Source: CAXGUU01 sp964012875
GTDB taxonomy: Bacteria; Pseudomonadota; Gammaproteobacteria; Ga0077536
DNA length: 9,556 bases
NCBI GenBank assembly: GCA_964012875.1
Contig: CAXGUU010000122.1
Coordinates: forward strand, 1-9,556
Direction of reading: 5' to 3'
Positions 1 through 6,792 of the stretch are shown here, piece by piece. The position numbers and the translations under genes were made by a program. The first letter of the stretch is position 1. The number at the start of each line of letters is the position of its first letter. Below the pieces are notes generated by a model. It saw nothing but the letters and a program-made list of their open reading frames with translations. It was not told the origin of the DNA and did no database searches.

Positions 1-1
1 C

Positions 2-73
2 GGCGCCGGTGCCGCAATCGGGCCGAATGAAACGCTGGTGTTCGAAATCGACCTCCTCGAGGTCATCCAATAA
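2..73 (+). CDS. FKBP-type peptidyl-prolyl cis-trans isomerase, C-terminal fragment
   Basis: Only the last 23 codons and the TAA stop are present; the gene begins before the window. The residues read GAGAAIGPNETLVFEIDLLE followed by VIQ. The pattern IGPN-x-TL-x-F-x-(I/V)-(D/E)-LL is the typical final strand of FKBP-fold prolyl isomerases of the FkpA/Mip/FklB group, which catalyse cis-trans isomerisation of prolyl bonds during protein folding. The rest of the domain, and any signal peptide or dimerisation region, is outside the window, so I cannot say whether it is cytoplasmic or periplasmic. It lies 81 bases before the next plus-strand gene, so co-transcription is possible. The family call from this short tail is fairly safe; the subtype is not. 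Confidence 0.8.
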   Translation, partial: GAGAAIGPNETLVFEIDLLEVIQ

Positions 74-75
74 CC

Positions 76-91
76 CAACGTGCAAGCGTTG
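76..91 (+). other. Small inverted repeat just after the FKBP stop codon
   Basis: CAACG, six bases, then CGTTG form a perfect 5-bp hairpin starting two bases after the TAA. No T-tract follows, so it is not a standard intrinsic terminator. It could be a weak 3' end or mRNA-stabilising hairpin, or chance. Confidence 0.25.
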
Positions 92-154
92 CCTGAAGCC
101 TGATCGCAACCGCACACTACGAATATGGCTGCACCGCGAGTATGAATTCCGCAA

Positions 155-433
155 ATGATTCAGGTTGAAGAAAAAGGAAGGGAGAGTGACACAGCCGTCT
201 TCAGCGTCACCATCTCCGACTCGGCTGGGGCCACCACTCACCGCATAACGCTCAGGGACGAAACCTACCAACGACTCACCGGCGGTAAAATCACGCCCAC
301 CGAATGCATCGACGCAGCCTTCCGGTTTCTGCTTGAGCGCGAAGCTAAAACTGACATTCTGCCGAGCTTCGATGTCAACGTGATTCAGCTCTATTTTTCG
401 AATTTTGAGAAAGATTTCGCCAACTACATCTAG
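155..433 (+). CDS. Conserved-looking small protein of unknown function, 92 aa
   Basis: I do not recognise a named family. It looks like a real gene: the protein is soluble, without signal peptide or membrane segment, and resembles small hypothetical proteins I associate with proteobacterial genomes. The N-terminal half (about residues 1-45) has alternating polar and hydrophobic residues that suggest beta strands (TAVFSVTISD, THRITLRDETYQRL). A helical stretch follows (TECIDAAFRFLLERE, about 50-64), then an aromatic, acidic tail (VIQLYFSNFEKDFANYI). The start is the only ATG after an in-frame TGA at 143-145. No good Shine-Dalgarno is visible, only a weak GCGAG about 15 bases upstream. A tiny 8-codon ORF (ATG at 142) overlaps the start. 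The spacing to the FKBP gene allows an operon, which gives no functional clue. Confidence 0.75.
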   Translation: MIQVEEKGRESDTAVFSVTISDSAGATTHRITLRDETYQRLTGGKITPTECIDAAFRFLLEREAKTDILPSFDVNVIQLYFSNFEKDFANYI

Positions 434-625
434 CCCGATGTCTCATCAAAAATTTTCGTAATTCGCTGGCCTCGCTGCGCCGCTTCCCCTTGTGTCGAGC
501 ACGCTAGGCGGCGTGGCGTCGGGCCTGTCGCAAAATACCCCGCGCGAGTCTCTGAACATAGTGATGCGATGCCACCCTGGCGACTCCGGATTTGTCACGT
601 CGAGTGCCGACCGCCCCTTCGCCGG
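434..625. other. Intergenic stretch between the 92-aa gene and rnd (convergent)
   Basis: I see no gene here. Just after the upstream stop is GATG-TCT-CATC (a 4-bp stem) followed by AAAAATTTT, at most a weak terminator for the plus-strand gene. At the other end an inverted repeat, GACCG with CGGTC (609-627), overlaps the rnd stop codon but has no T-tract in the rnd direction. No tRNA-like fold or convincing promoter was seen. Confidence 0.4.
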
Positions 626-1708
626 TCAGACGAAAGGCTTCAACAGGTCTTCGAGTTGTTGATAGCGCCAGCCGTCAACGAATTCAGGCGAAAGTTTCCC
701 TTGCGCGGCGAGTTCAATGTCGCGCCGTTTCATCAGTACGCTCGCTTCAAGTTGAAGCGCGTCAGCTGTTTGCCGGATCCTGGCCGCGAGATCTTTAACG
801 ATCGCGCGAACCTCGGCATCGGGTCGACGTGGGCGCTTGGGAACTGCCCCCGCCGCATCGGGATTTGAAATCGCGTCGATCAGTGCGTCGCCATTTTTAC
901 GGACCAGGCCTGGAGTGTCACTGAGCAGTGCGGCCAGTTCCCGTCGATCAGCCGGGTTGTTTTCGGCACACGTTACCAGAGCCTGATCCGATAATATCCA
1001 TCCGCGCGGCCGATTGCGGCGTTGGGCCTCACACTCCCTCCACGCGGCAAGGCCGAATGCGCGAGCAAAGGCGCCATCTGACAGTTTTCCTAATCCCTTG
1101 ACCCGCTCCCAGGCGCTGGCCGGCTCGAGTGTTGCGACCACGTTGCGGTACGTCCGTCGACAGTCTTCGTAGTACCACGAATCGCGGCCGAGGCGCGAGA
1201 GTCGCTCCAAAAGTTCGTTCTGCAGCGACGGCAGATACCGCACGTCGTCCGCGGCGTAGGACAGCTGGGCCGATGTGAGCGGGCGCCGGCGCCAGTCAGT
1301 TCGTGTTTGTGATTTTTCCAGTTCAACGCCCAACCCCCGCCGCACCAGTTCTGCATAACCAATCTGGCCGGGAAAGCCACACAGCGCGGCTGCAAGTTGG
1401 GTGTCGTAAACCGGCCCGCCGATGTCATCTCCGATCTGGCAAAGAATCTCAACGTCCTGTCGACCAGCATGCACCAGCCATTGATGCTGTTCATCTTGAA
1501 AACGGTCCACGATCGGCGCGAGAGAAACTTCGAACGGGTCGATTAAAACAACGTTATCGCCCGCGTTTAACTGCAGCAGACAGAGTTCGGCGAAATAAGT
1601 CTTCTGGCGCTCAAATTCCGTGTCCAGCGCGATCGGTTCACGACGAGACACTTCTGCGCACCAGCTTTGCAGCAGCTCGTTGTTCGAAAGTTGTTGGAAT
1701 CCAGCCAT
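626..1708 (-). CDS. rnd: Ribonuclease D
   Basis: A 3'-to-5' exoribonuclease of the DEDDy group that trims tRNA precursors and other small RNAs in the cytoplasm; E. coli RNase D is 375 aa. All three exonuclease motifs are present: DTEFER (Exo I), HAGRQDVEIL (Exo II) and YAADDVRYL (Exo III). An HRDC-like helical domain covers about residues 205-290, followed by a basic C-terminal region. The reading frame is open to a TTG at 1717, but I chose the ATG at 1708 (MAGFQQL, 360 aa). With that start the metal ligands and catalytic Tyr are D29, E31, D85, Y151 and D155, almost exactly the E. coli positions (D28, E30, D85, Y151, D155). No clear Shine-Dalgarno precedes either start. The gene is divergent from prc and apparently transcribed alone. 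Confidence 0.95.
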   Translation of the reverse strand: MAGFQQLSNNELLQSWCAEVSRREPIALDTEFERQKTYFAELCLLQLNAGDNVVLIDPFEVSLAPIVDRFQDEQHQWLVHAGRQDVEILCQIGDDIGGPVYDTQLAAALCGFPGQIGYAELVRRGLGVELEKSQTRTDWRRRPLTSAQLSYAADDVRYLPSLQNELLERLSRLGRDSWYYEDCRRTYRNVVATLEPASAWERVKGLGKLSDGAFARAFGLAAWRECEAQRRNRPRGWILSDQALVTCAENNPADRRELAALLSDTPGLVRKNGDALIDAISNPDAAGAVPKRPRRPDAEVRAIVKDLAARIRQTADALQLEASVLMKRRDIELAAQGKLSPEFVDGWRYQQLEDLLKPFV

Positions 1709-1911
1709 TTCGCGCAATATTTACAAAGATTTCATTTGCACTATCGGAGATGTAAGTTATGGTCACTCACGCTGCAATGAGCCACCCGGGCAGCGATCGG
1801 TAGTTCGCCCACCATTATGCCTTGTTTCCGCTAGTTACAGGTTTTATGTCAGGAAATACGTTAGACTCCGCGGTCTCTTCCCGCCAGGGCTCCGGCAACG
1901 GTTTCGGAACT
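1709..1911. promoter_or_regulatory. Divergent rnd/prc intergenic region, likely holding both promoters
   Basis: This 203-base gap separates two divergent genes, so it should carry a promoter for each. The best sigma70-like match toward prc is TTTACA (1720-1725), a 16-base spacer and TATCGG (1742-1747); the -35 is good and the -10 poor. No convincing rnd promoter was found. The stretch also holds a short ORF with a strong ribosome-binding site (1759-1803) and an open extension of the prc frame back to a TTG at 1822. Confidence 0.35.
1759..1803 (+). other. Possible 14-codon leader ORF upstream of prc
   Basis: GGAGA at 1746-1750 lies 8 bases before an ATG that opens a 14-codon frame (MVTHAAMSHPGSDR) ending in TAG at 1801-1803. 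This is a better Shine-Dalgarno than the one before prc itself. It could be a translated leader affecting prc expression, or chance. The peptide has no run of one amino acid that would suggest classical attenuation. Confidence 0.2.
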
Positions 1912-4104
1912 ATGACACGTTATCTGCACCACGCCATTGCCACCGTCGCCACGGTGCTGTTGATCAGCGGCGTTCATGCGGCGAATGCGCCGGTCGTGCC
2001 CATAGAAGAGATACGACCACAGCCCGAACATCGACGGGCGACGCGTCTGATCACGCATGTGATTTCAAACTATCACTACCGCAACGTCTCTCTCGACGAC
2101 AAATTGTCCGAGCGGATCCTTGAGCGTTATGTCGAAGCGCTCGACCCGATAAAAAGCTACCTGTTGCAAAGTGACATCGATGAGTTCATGACGCACCGTG
2201 AACGCGTCGACGACTACCTACGCAGCTCCAGTCTGAATCCGCTGTTCGATGTTTTCGCACGCTTCCGCCAACGACTTGGAGAGCGCGTCGACTATGCGAT
2301 TTCCCAACTGGAGCAGAATTTCGATTTCAGCATCGATGAAACCGTCAATTTCGACCGCGAAGATCTACCGTGGGCGAAAACCGAAGCAGAACTCGACGAA
2401 CTCTGGCGCAAACGCGTCAAGAATGATGTGTTGTCTTTACGCCTGGCGAAAAAAGACCCCGACGAGATCGCCAAAACTTTACGCAACCGGTACTCCGGCT
2501 TGTTCAGACGCACCGCGCAGTTGAACAGCGAGGATGTTTTCCAGACCGTAATCAACGCTTACACCACTTCCATCGATCCCCATACTGCCTACTTCTCACC
2601 GCGAACATCGGAAAATTTCAAAATTCGCATGAGCCTGTCCCTGGAGGGCATCGGCGCGGTGCTTCAAAGTGACAACGAATACACGCTGGTTCGCGAAGTC
2701 GTCACCGGCGGCCCTGCCGACATCAGCGGCGCACTCCACGCCGATGACCGGATAGTCGGCATCGGCCAAGACGATGAAGGCGAAGTCGTCGATGTGATCG
2801 GCTGGCGCCTCGACGACGTTGTTGACCTGATTCGCGGACCCAAGAATTCGATCGTTCGGTTGCAGATACTTCCGAAAGGCGTCGGCATCGATGGCCCGAC
2901 CGAAGTGATTCAAATCACGCGCGACACCATCAAGCTAGAGGAACAGGCGGCGAAGGGTTCGGTCCTTGACATTGACACGGCCGGAGCCGAACACAAGATC
3001 GGCGTTATCGACGTGCCGACGTTCTACATGGATTTCGAGGCCCGCAGCGCCGGCGATGGAAATTACCGCAGCACTACCCGGGATGTCAGGGCGATCATTG
3101 AAGATCTCAAATCTCAGGAGGTCACAGGCCTGATCATTGACCTGCGCGCTAACGGCGGCGGCTCGCTCAGTGAAGCAACCGAATTGACGGGGCTGTTTAT
3201 CGACAAGGGGCCTGTGGTCCAGGTCAAGGATTCGCAAGGCCGTGTGCAAATCGAACGCGACACCGATCGTGGTGTGGCCTATTCTGGCCCGCTGATTGTC
3301 ATGGTTGACCGCAACAGCGCCTCGGCATCAGAGATTTTCGCCGGCGCCATTCAGGATTATCGCCGCGGACTGGTCGTAGGTGAGCCCACATTCGGCAAAG
3401 GCACCGTGCAAAACCTCGTTGATCTGAACCGATTCGACCAAACCATGCAAGGCAAACTGGGACAGCTGAAAGCTACCATCGCACAATTCTTCAGAGTCAA
3501 CGGCGGGAGCACGCAACACCGCGGTGTGCTGCCCGATATCGTGTTACCCACAGTCGTAAGCCTGAGCGAGCACGGCGAACGTTCGTTGGACAACGCACTG
3601 CCATGGGACACGATTTCTCCCGCTCACTTCACCGCCGTTCGTTTCAACGACGACGACATCAACGCGGTCCGTCAGTTGCACGAACAGCGCATCAGTGACG
3701 ATGCTGCGTTTCAGGCGGTGTTGGCGACAGAGCGGGCGATTCGCGACGCCCGGGAAAGGAGAGATGTGTCATTAAACGAAGAAAAGCGGCGCGAAGAGTA
3801 CAAAAATATCCGCCTCGAACAACGCCGGCGCGAAAACCAGATCCGTGCGGCCCAGGGGCGCGAACTGTTACCTGAGGATCCGGATGCTGATCTCGAAGCC
3901 GACGAAAACAGCGCAGCGACCAACGATGATGACGAGGAAATCGTTGATGTCGTCCTGACGGAAGCCGGCCGCATCCTCGGCGATTGGCTCACTAGCGCGC
4001 GCACTGACAAGCGCCTCGTCGACAATGAAACACCCGCAGTCGCAGCGCCGGCCGCCGATGCTTCGCCATTGGCAGAACAAGTGCCCGAAGCCCAGATTCG
4101 CTGA
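1912..4104 (+). CDS. prc: Carboxy-terminal processing (tail-specific) protease Prc/Tsp
   Basis: A periplasmic S41A serine protease that degrades proteins with nonpolar C-termini, trims FtsI and helps control peptidoglycan enzymes in E. coli. From the ATG at 1912 it is 730 aa (E. coli Prc 682). Residues 1-26 form a Sec signal peptide (MTRYLHHAIATVATVLLISG, with VHA or ANA as cleavage site). An N-terminal helical domain follows, then a PDZ domain near residues 243-325 (LEGIGAVLQS to ILPKG), then the protease core. The catalytic set is intact: nucleophile S471 in RNSASASE, D482 in AIQDY and K496 in FGKGTVQ, with the same S+11 and S+25 spacing as E. coli. A charged helical region (about 605-652) and an acidic stretch (about 652-677) end the protein. 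The frame is open back to a TTG at 1822, and an in-frame ATG at 1846 exists, but only the 1912 start puts the signal peptide at the N-terminus. No strong Shine-Dalgarno is visible. Confidence 0.96.
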   Translation: MTRYLHHAIATVATVLLISGVHAANAPVVPIEEIRPQPEHRRATRLITHVISNYHYRNVSLDDKLSERILERYVEALDPIKSYLLQSDIDEFMTHRERVDDYLRSSSLNPLFDVFARFRQRLGERVDYAISQLEQNFDFSIDETVNFDREDLPWAKTEAELDELWRKRVKNDVLSLRLAKKDPDEIAKTLRNRYSGLFRRTAQLNSEDVFQTVINAYTTSIDPHTAYFSPRTSENFKIRMSLSLEGIGAVLQSDNEYTLVREVVTGGPADISGALHADDRIVGIGQDDEGEVVDVIGWRLDDVVDLIRGPKNSIVRLQILPKGVGIDGPTEVIQITRDTIKLEEQAAKGSVLDIDTAGAEHKIGVIDVPTFYMDFEARSAGDGNYRSTTRDVRAIIEDLKSQEVTGLIIDLRANGGGSLSEATELTGLFIDKGPVVQVKDSQGRVQIERDTDRGVAYSGPLIVMVDRNSASASEIFAGAIQDYRRGLVVGEPTFGKGTVQNLVDLNRFDQTMQGKLGQLKATIAQFFRVNGGSTQHRGVLPDIVLPTVVSLSEHGERSLDNALPWDTISPAHFTAVRFNDDDINAVRQLHEQRISDDAAFQAVLATERAIRDARERRDVSLNEEKRREEYKNIRLEQRRRENQIRAAQGRELLPEDPDADLEADENSAATNDDDEEIVDVVLTEAGRILGDWLTSARTDKRLVDNETPAVAAPAADASPLAEQVPEAQIR

Positions 4105-4123
4105 CAGCAGAACGAGTATTTTG

Positions 4124-4735
4124 CTAGGGACTGGCGGTCTTTAGCTGAATGGCGAGCCCATCATAACTGGCGACAATGTCCTGCAGTGAAAAACTGGCAT
4201 TGGCAGGACTTGGATTCGGCGACACATAACAGCGCACGCCGCACAGTAGACGGTCCTGTTCACCCCATTCAACAGGGTCGCGCGAATTGTCGTAGTAACG
4301 CTTAAATCCCCCAATGGCGGTTTTGCCGTGAAACCAAAGCCAGGCCGGACGCGCAAACTCAATCTTCTTTTCAAGTTCGAGCGCGCCCGCAGCGTAATCG
4401 GCTGCCTTCAGATTCCGCATGCCGGGCGTGGCGCGTTTGACGACGTCAGTGAATCCGATGCCGTAGCGCCCCAGCAGGCCATTGGTCGCCTCGACGCCAG
4501 GGACCATTGTTTCGGAGATCAGCTGCGATTGATTGAGCGCCGGCCAGAATCGATTGCGCCTAAAGGCGAACGGAAAACCAGCACGTGCCGCGTGCAAAGA
4601 GGGGTTAATGCCGATTGACATCACGCGCAGGCCGGGCCGGAGAAAATCCGGAAGCGTTTTGGCAGCGGCGGTCACTGCCGAGATGTAAGAAGATGATTGT
4701 GCATCTGTCCACGCGCATGTTACCGCGCTCTCCAC
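4124..4735 (-). CDS. mug: Mug-type G:T/U mismatch uracil-DNA glycosylase
   Basis: A family-2 uracil-DNA glycosylase that removes uracil, ethenocytosine and sometimes thymine mispaired with G, leaving an abasic site for base-excision repair. The active-site motif is GINPSLHAA with catalytic N44 (E. coli Mug N18), followed by GFPFAFRRNRFWPAL, a close match to GFPFAHPANRFW of E. coli. The second motif is SPNPSPANASFSL at about 172-184 (E. coli NPSGLSRVSL). The frame starts at a GTG (4735) right after an in-frame TAG and gives 203 aa against 168 in E. coli. A second GTG at 4675 (residue 21) would give a length closer to the family and is a real alternative; neither has an obvious Shine-Dalgarno. 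The gene converges on prc with a 19-base gap and is divergent from the deacetylase gene, with only 46 bases between them. Confidence 0.88.
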   Translation of the reverse strand: MESAVTCAWTDAQSSSYISAVTAAAKTLPDFLRPGLRVMSIGINPSLHAARAGFPFAFRRNRFWPALNQSQLISETMVPGVEATNGLLGRYGIGFTDVVKRATPGMRNLKAADYAAGALELEKKIEFARPAWLWFHGKTAIGGFKRYYDNSRDPVEWGEQDRLLCGVRCYVSPNPSPANASFSLQDIVASYDGLAIQLKTASP

Positions 4736-4766
4736 GGTGCGGCGATGCTAGGCTATGGCCGACGAC

Positions 4767-4771
4767 AGGGA
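4767..4771 (+). promoter_or_regulatory. Ribosome-binding site of the deacetylase-like gene
   Basis: AGGGA lies 10 bases before the ATG at 4782. It supports that start. The 46-base gap to mug must also hold part of the promoter for both genes, but no clear -35/-10 pair was found. Confidence 0.5.
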
Positions 4772-4781
4772 ATGAGCAACA

Positions 4782-5732
4782 ATGACGACAGGATTCATTT
4801 ACGACGCCCGTTTTCTCGAACATGACACCGGGCCGCATCACCCCGAGCGACCTGAGCGTCTGGCGAGCACAATGGCCCACCTCGAATCTGCCCCCTGGTT
4901 TGCCGACCTCAGACAGTTTGATGCGCGCCTTGCCCGCACTGAAGAGATCGAATCGACACACAGCATTAAATATATCCGACGCGTCGGTCGAGCCTGCGCG
5001 GAAGGTGCGCCGTTCATAGACACCACGGATGTCACTGTGTCGGCGGCATCCTGCGATGTCGCAGCACTGGCTGCTGGCACGCCGCTCACCCTCGGTGACG
5101 CCATTTGCAACCGCGAAATCGACAACGGTTTTGCGCTGATACGACCACCCGGGCACCATGCCGAAACTGAAATGGCAATGGGGTTTTGCCTGTTCAACAA
5201 CGTCGCAATTCTGGCGCGATATCTCCAGCGGGTGCACGGTCTGAACAAAATCGCGATCGTCGATTGGGATGTGCACCACGGCAATGGCACCCAACACTCG
5301 TTCGAAGAAGACCCGAGTGTGTTCTATGTCAGCGTACATCAATACCCCTACTACCCCGGCACCGGCGCGGCCTCAGAATCCGGCATCGGTCGAGGCCAGG
5401 GAGCCACTCTGAACTGTCCGTTGCCGGCAGGCGCCACGGATAGCGACTATGAAGATGTTTTCACAACCCGGATCTTGCCCAAGCTAAGCGCATTCAAACC
5501 CGAATTCGTGCTTATCTCTGCTGGTTTTGACGCGCACCTGGATGACCCCCTGGCCGATATGCGCCTGACCACCGAATTTTACGCGTGGATGACACAGCGC
5601 CTGCTCGAGATCGCTGACCAACACGCGGCGGGCCGTCTGCTGTCGGTGCTGGAGGGTGGTTACCATCTCACCCGACTGGCCGAAACCGTTGCAGTACACC
5701 TCGAAGGACTCGCCACCGGCCACCAAGGCTGA
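4782..5732 (+). CDS. Histone deacetylase family protein (zinc amidohydrolase)
   Basis: A member of the arginase/deacetylase superfamily that includes class II histone deacetylases, acetylpolyamine amidohydrolases and AcuC. These enzymes hydrolyse acetyl (or acyl) amides with a zinc-bound water. At 316 aa it is a complete single domain without signal peptide. Visible motifs are HHPERPERL near residue 20, RPPGHHA (catalytic His pair 125-126), FNNVAI, DWDVHHGNGTQ (zinc ligands D163 and H165), SAGFDAH (zinc ligand D250) and LEGGYH with the transition-state Tyr at 294. All catalytic residues are present, so an active enzyme is expected. The DWDVHHGNG and YPYYPGTG motifs resemble class II bacterial homologues, but the true substrate (acetyl-lysine in a protein, acetylated polyamine or another amide) cannot be read from sequence. 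It converges on the crotonase gene with a gap of 56 bases. Confidence 0.93.
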   Translation: MTTGFIYDARFLEHDTGPHHPERPERLASTMAHLESAPWFADLRQFDARLARTEEIESTHSIKYIRRVGRACAEGAPFIDTTDVTVSAASCDVAALAAGTPLTLGDAICNREIDNGFALIRPPGHHAETEMAMGFCLFNNVAILARYLQRVHGLNKIAIVDWDVHHGNGTQHSFEEDPSVFYVSVHQYPYYPGTGAASESGIGRGQGATLNCPLPAGATDSDYEDVFTTRILPKLSAFKPEFVLISAGFDAHLDDPLADMRLTTEFYAWMTQRLLEIADQHAAGRLLSVLEGGYHLTRLAETVAVHLEGLATGHQG

Positions 5733-5743
5733 CAACACACTGC

Positions 5744-5761
5744 ACGCGACCCGGTCCGCGT
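5744..5761. terminator. Imperfect GC-rich inverted repeat between convergent genes
   Basis: ACGCGACC and GGTCCGCGT are complementary apart from a bulged C and could fold into a short strong hairpin between the stop codons of the deacetylase-like and crotonase genes. The position suits a bidirectional terminator, but neither side has a T-tract, so termination is only inferred. Confidence 0.25.
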
Positions 5762-5788
5762 AATCATCGGCCGGCCCCGTGCGCTTTC

Positions 5789-6571
5789 CTATCGCGCTTT
5801 TTTACCGTCGAAGAACCGATTGATGTACACGGCCGGTTCGTCGCCTGTGTAAGCTTCAACGAAGGCACCAACGCCGCTCTCCACTGCCGCAGACACAGAT
5901 TCGTCTTCCCAGCGCTGAAAGAGCCTCTTTTGCGCCGCAACGGCTCCCGGCGCTGCGCTGCAGATATCGATCATGATTTGATCGACAACCTCGTCCAGTT
6001 CGTCAGCGGCAGCAAGGTGCTGCAACAGGCCTATCTTGAACGACTCGGCGGCATCAATGATATTGCCCCGCAACATAAGTTCGCGCGCCTTGCCCCAGCC
6101 AATAAGGCCAGGCAACAAGCACGCTTCCACTACCGAAGGTACACCGACTTTAACCTCCGGCATCCCGCATTCAACACTCATATCTCCGACGCGGATGTCG
6201 CAGGCTGCCGCAATTTCGAGCCCTGCGCCCAGGCAGAATCCCTGCATCCGAGCGATCACAGGCACGCGCGCCTCACGAATGACACGGCACAGTTGATGAA
6301 CAGATCGAATGAAACTCTCGGCACTGCCCTGGTGCAACGCACGCAACGTATTCAGGTTCGCACCGCCAATAAATGACCTCGGGGTCGGACCGGACAAAAC
6401 GATGCAGCGCAAATCTGGCGTGGCACCGATCAACTCCGAAATACCGGCTGCCATGCCCTGCATTGCGTGGTCATCGACCACATTTATGGATTTGCTGCCA
6501 TGCACAATACAGCGTGCGATTTGTCCCTCTGGCCTATCAACAACGCTCGCTGAAAATGCTTCTCGTTCCAT
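5789..6571 (-). CDS. Enoyl-CoA hydratase/isomerase (crotonase) family protein
   Basis: A crotonase-fold enzyme of 260 aa, the normal length. Crotonases act on acyl-CoA thioesters through an oxyanion hole; members include hydratases, isomerases, dehalogenases and hydrolases. Visible are the oxyanion-hole segment SFIGGANLNTL (about 66-76), the core QGFCLGAGLEIAAACD (110-125) and GMPEVKVGVPSV (136-147). Both glutamates used by true enoyl-CoA hydratases (rat mitochondrial E144 and E164) are matched, at E119 and E139, 20 residues apart as in the rat enzyme, so hydratase activity is plausible. The usual SAGADI loop is FIGGANL here. The ATG at 6571 has GAGG 7 bases upstream. No thiolase, acyl-CoA dehydrogenase or CoA ligase lies nearby, so the pathway is unknown. 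It follows msrA on the same strand, but across 221 structured bases, so it probably has its own promoter. Confidence 0.9.
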   Translation of the reverse strand: MEREAFSASVVDRPEGQIARCIVHGSKSINVVDDHAMQGMAAGISELIGATPDLRCIVLSGPTPRSFIGGANLNTLRALHQGSAESFIRSVHQLCRVIREARVPVIARMQGFCLGAGLEIAAACDIRVGDMSVECGMPEVKVGVPSVVEACLLPGLIGWGKARELMLRGNIIDAAESFKIGLLQHLAAADELDEVVDQIMIDICSAAPGAVAAQKRLFQRWEDESVSAAVESGVGAFVEAYTGDEPAVYINRFFDGKKAR

Positions 6572-6578
6572 GACTTAG

Positions 6579-6582
6579 CCTC
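6579..6582 (-). promoter_or_regulatory. Ribosome-binding site of the crotonase gene
   Basis: On the minus strand GAGG stands 7 bases before the ATG at 6571, a good Shine-Dalgarno that fixes this start. Confidence 0.6.
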
Positions 6583-6610
6583 GAATATCGAGCCACGCAA
6601 AAAGCGCAGC

Positions 6611-6622
6611 CCCGGATCCGGG
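6611..6622. repeat. Perfect 12-base palindrome CCCGGATCCGGG
   Basis: The sequence equals its own reverse complement. It lies 40 bases before the crotonase start on the minus strand, with TTTTT shortly after it in the msrA direction. It could be an operator, part of a terminator hairpin, or chance. Confidence 0.5.
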
Positions 6623-6629
6623 ATGGTGT

Positions 6630-6641
6630 CCGCTAGCGCCG
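6630..6641. repeat. Direct repeat copy 1, CCGCTAGCGCCG
   Basis: This is an exact 12-base match to 6759-6770, in the same orientation, 129 bases apart. The core CGCTAGCG is itself an 8-base palindrome. Confidence 0.5.
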
Positions 6642-6673
6642 CGATTGTCCAGTGACAGTACCCACTATCGCGG
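6639..6673. other. Nested stem-loop in the msrA-crotonase spacer
   Basis: CCGCGAT (6639-6645) pairs perfectly with ATCGCGG (6667-6673). Directly inside, TGTC (6646-6649) pairs with GACA (6654-6657) around a CAGT loop, leaving a 9-base bulge on one side. A folded RNA or protein-binding site is possible. Confidence 0.35.
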
Positions 6674-6694
6674 CATCAGACTGCCTCGCGGCAT
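6668..6694. repeat. Pair of 9-base direct repeats TCGCGGCAT
   Basis: Exact copies lie at 6668-6676 and 6686-6694, 18 bases start to start. The second copy runs into the perfect palindrome GCGGCATGCCGC (6688-6699). Confidence 0.4.
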
Positions 6695-6699
6695 GCCGC
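6688..6699. repeat. Perfect 12-base palindrome GCGGCATGCCGC
   Basis: This self-complementary 12-mer is the second in the same spacer. It resembles the arms of REP-type hairpins in being GC-rich, but I cannot match it to a known REP family. Confidence 0.5.
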
Positions 6700-6758
6700 T
6701 GAACGCAACTGACGACTCCGAAACCAGCGTCGAACTGTGGAGACGCCGAATCTAACGA

Positions 6759-6770
6759 CCGCTAGCGCCG
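6759..6770. repeat. Direct repeat copy 2, CCGCTAGCGCCG
   Basis: Second exact copy of the 12-mer at 6630-6641. The two copies bracket the nested stem-loop and the second palindrome. Confidence 0.5.
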
Positions 6771-6792
6771 ACGCGCGAGACACTGCAGTCCC

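Larger units (their letters stand above)
6572..6792. other. Structured 221-base spacer between msrA and the crotonase gene
   Basis: I find no gene here, only very short ORFs (for example 10 codons at 6623-6655). The stretch is unusually rich in symmetry: two perfect 12-base palindromes, a 12-base direct repeat at its two ends, a 9-base direct repeat and a nested stem-loop, each listed separately. It should contain the crotonase promoter and may contain the msrA transcript end. On the minus strand a 5-T run follows the CCCGGATCCGGG palindrome after seven bases, which is only weakly terminator-like. Confidence 0.45.

Noticed and set aside
434..625. Possible tRNA or small RNA in the gap before rnd
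   Set aside because: No cloverleaf, T-loop consensus or terminator with a T-tract could be found on either strand.
569..868. Plus-strand ORFs of 99 and 68 codons beginning near the 3' end of rnd
   Set aside because: They overlap the antisense of the clearly coding rnd gene and their proteins are Arg/Pro-rich with no domain features.
1709..1717. A 9-base longer rnd start at TTG 1717
   Set aside because: The ATG at 1708 puts all catalytic residues at the E. coli RNase D positions; the TTG adds three residues without a ribosome-binding site.
1822..1911. N-terminal extension of Prc from TTG 1822 or ATG 1846
   Set aside because: It would bury the signal peptide about 22-30 residues inside the protein, which does not fit a periplasmic protease.
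4605..5342. A 245-codon minus-strand ORF opposite the deacetylase gene
   Set aside because: It is long but lies antisense to the fully motif-bearing deacetylase frame and overlaps mug; its composition is rich in Cys, Arg and His with no recognisable fold.
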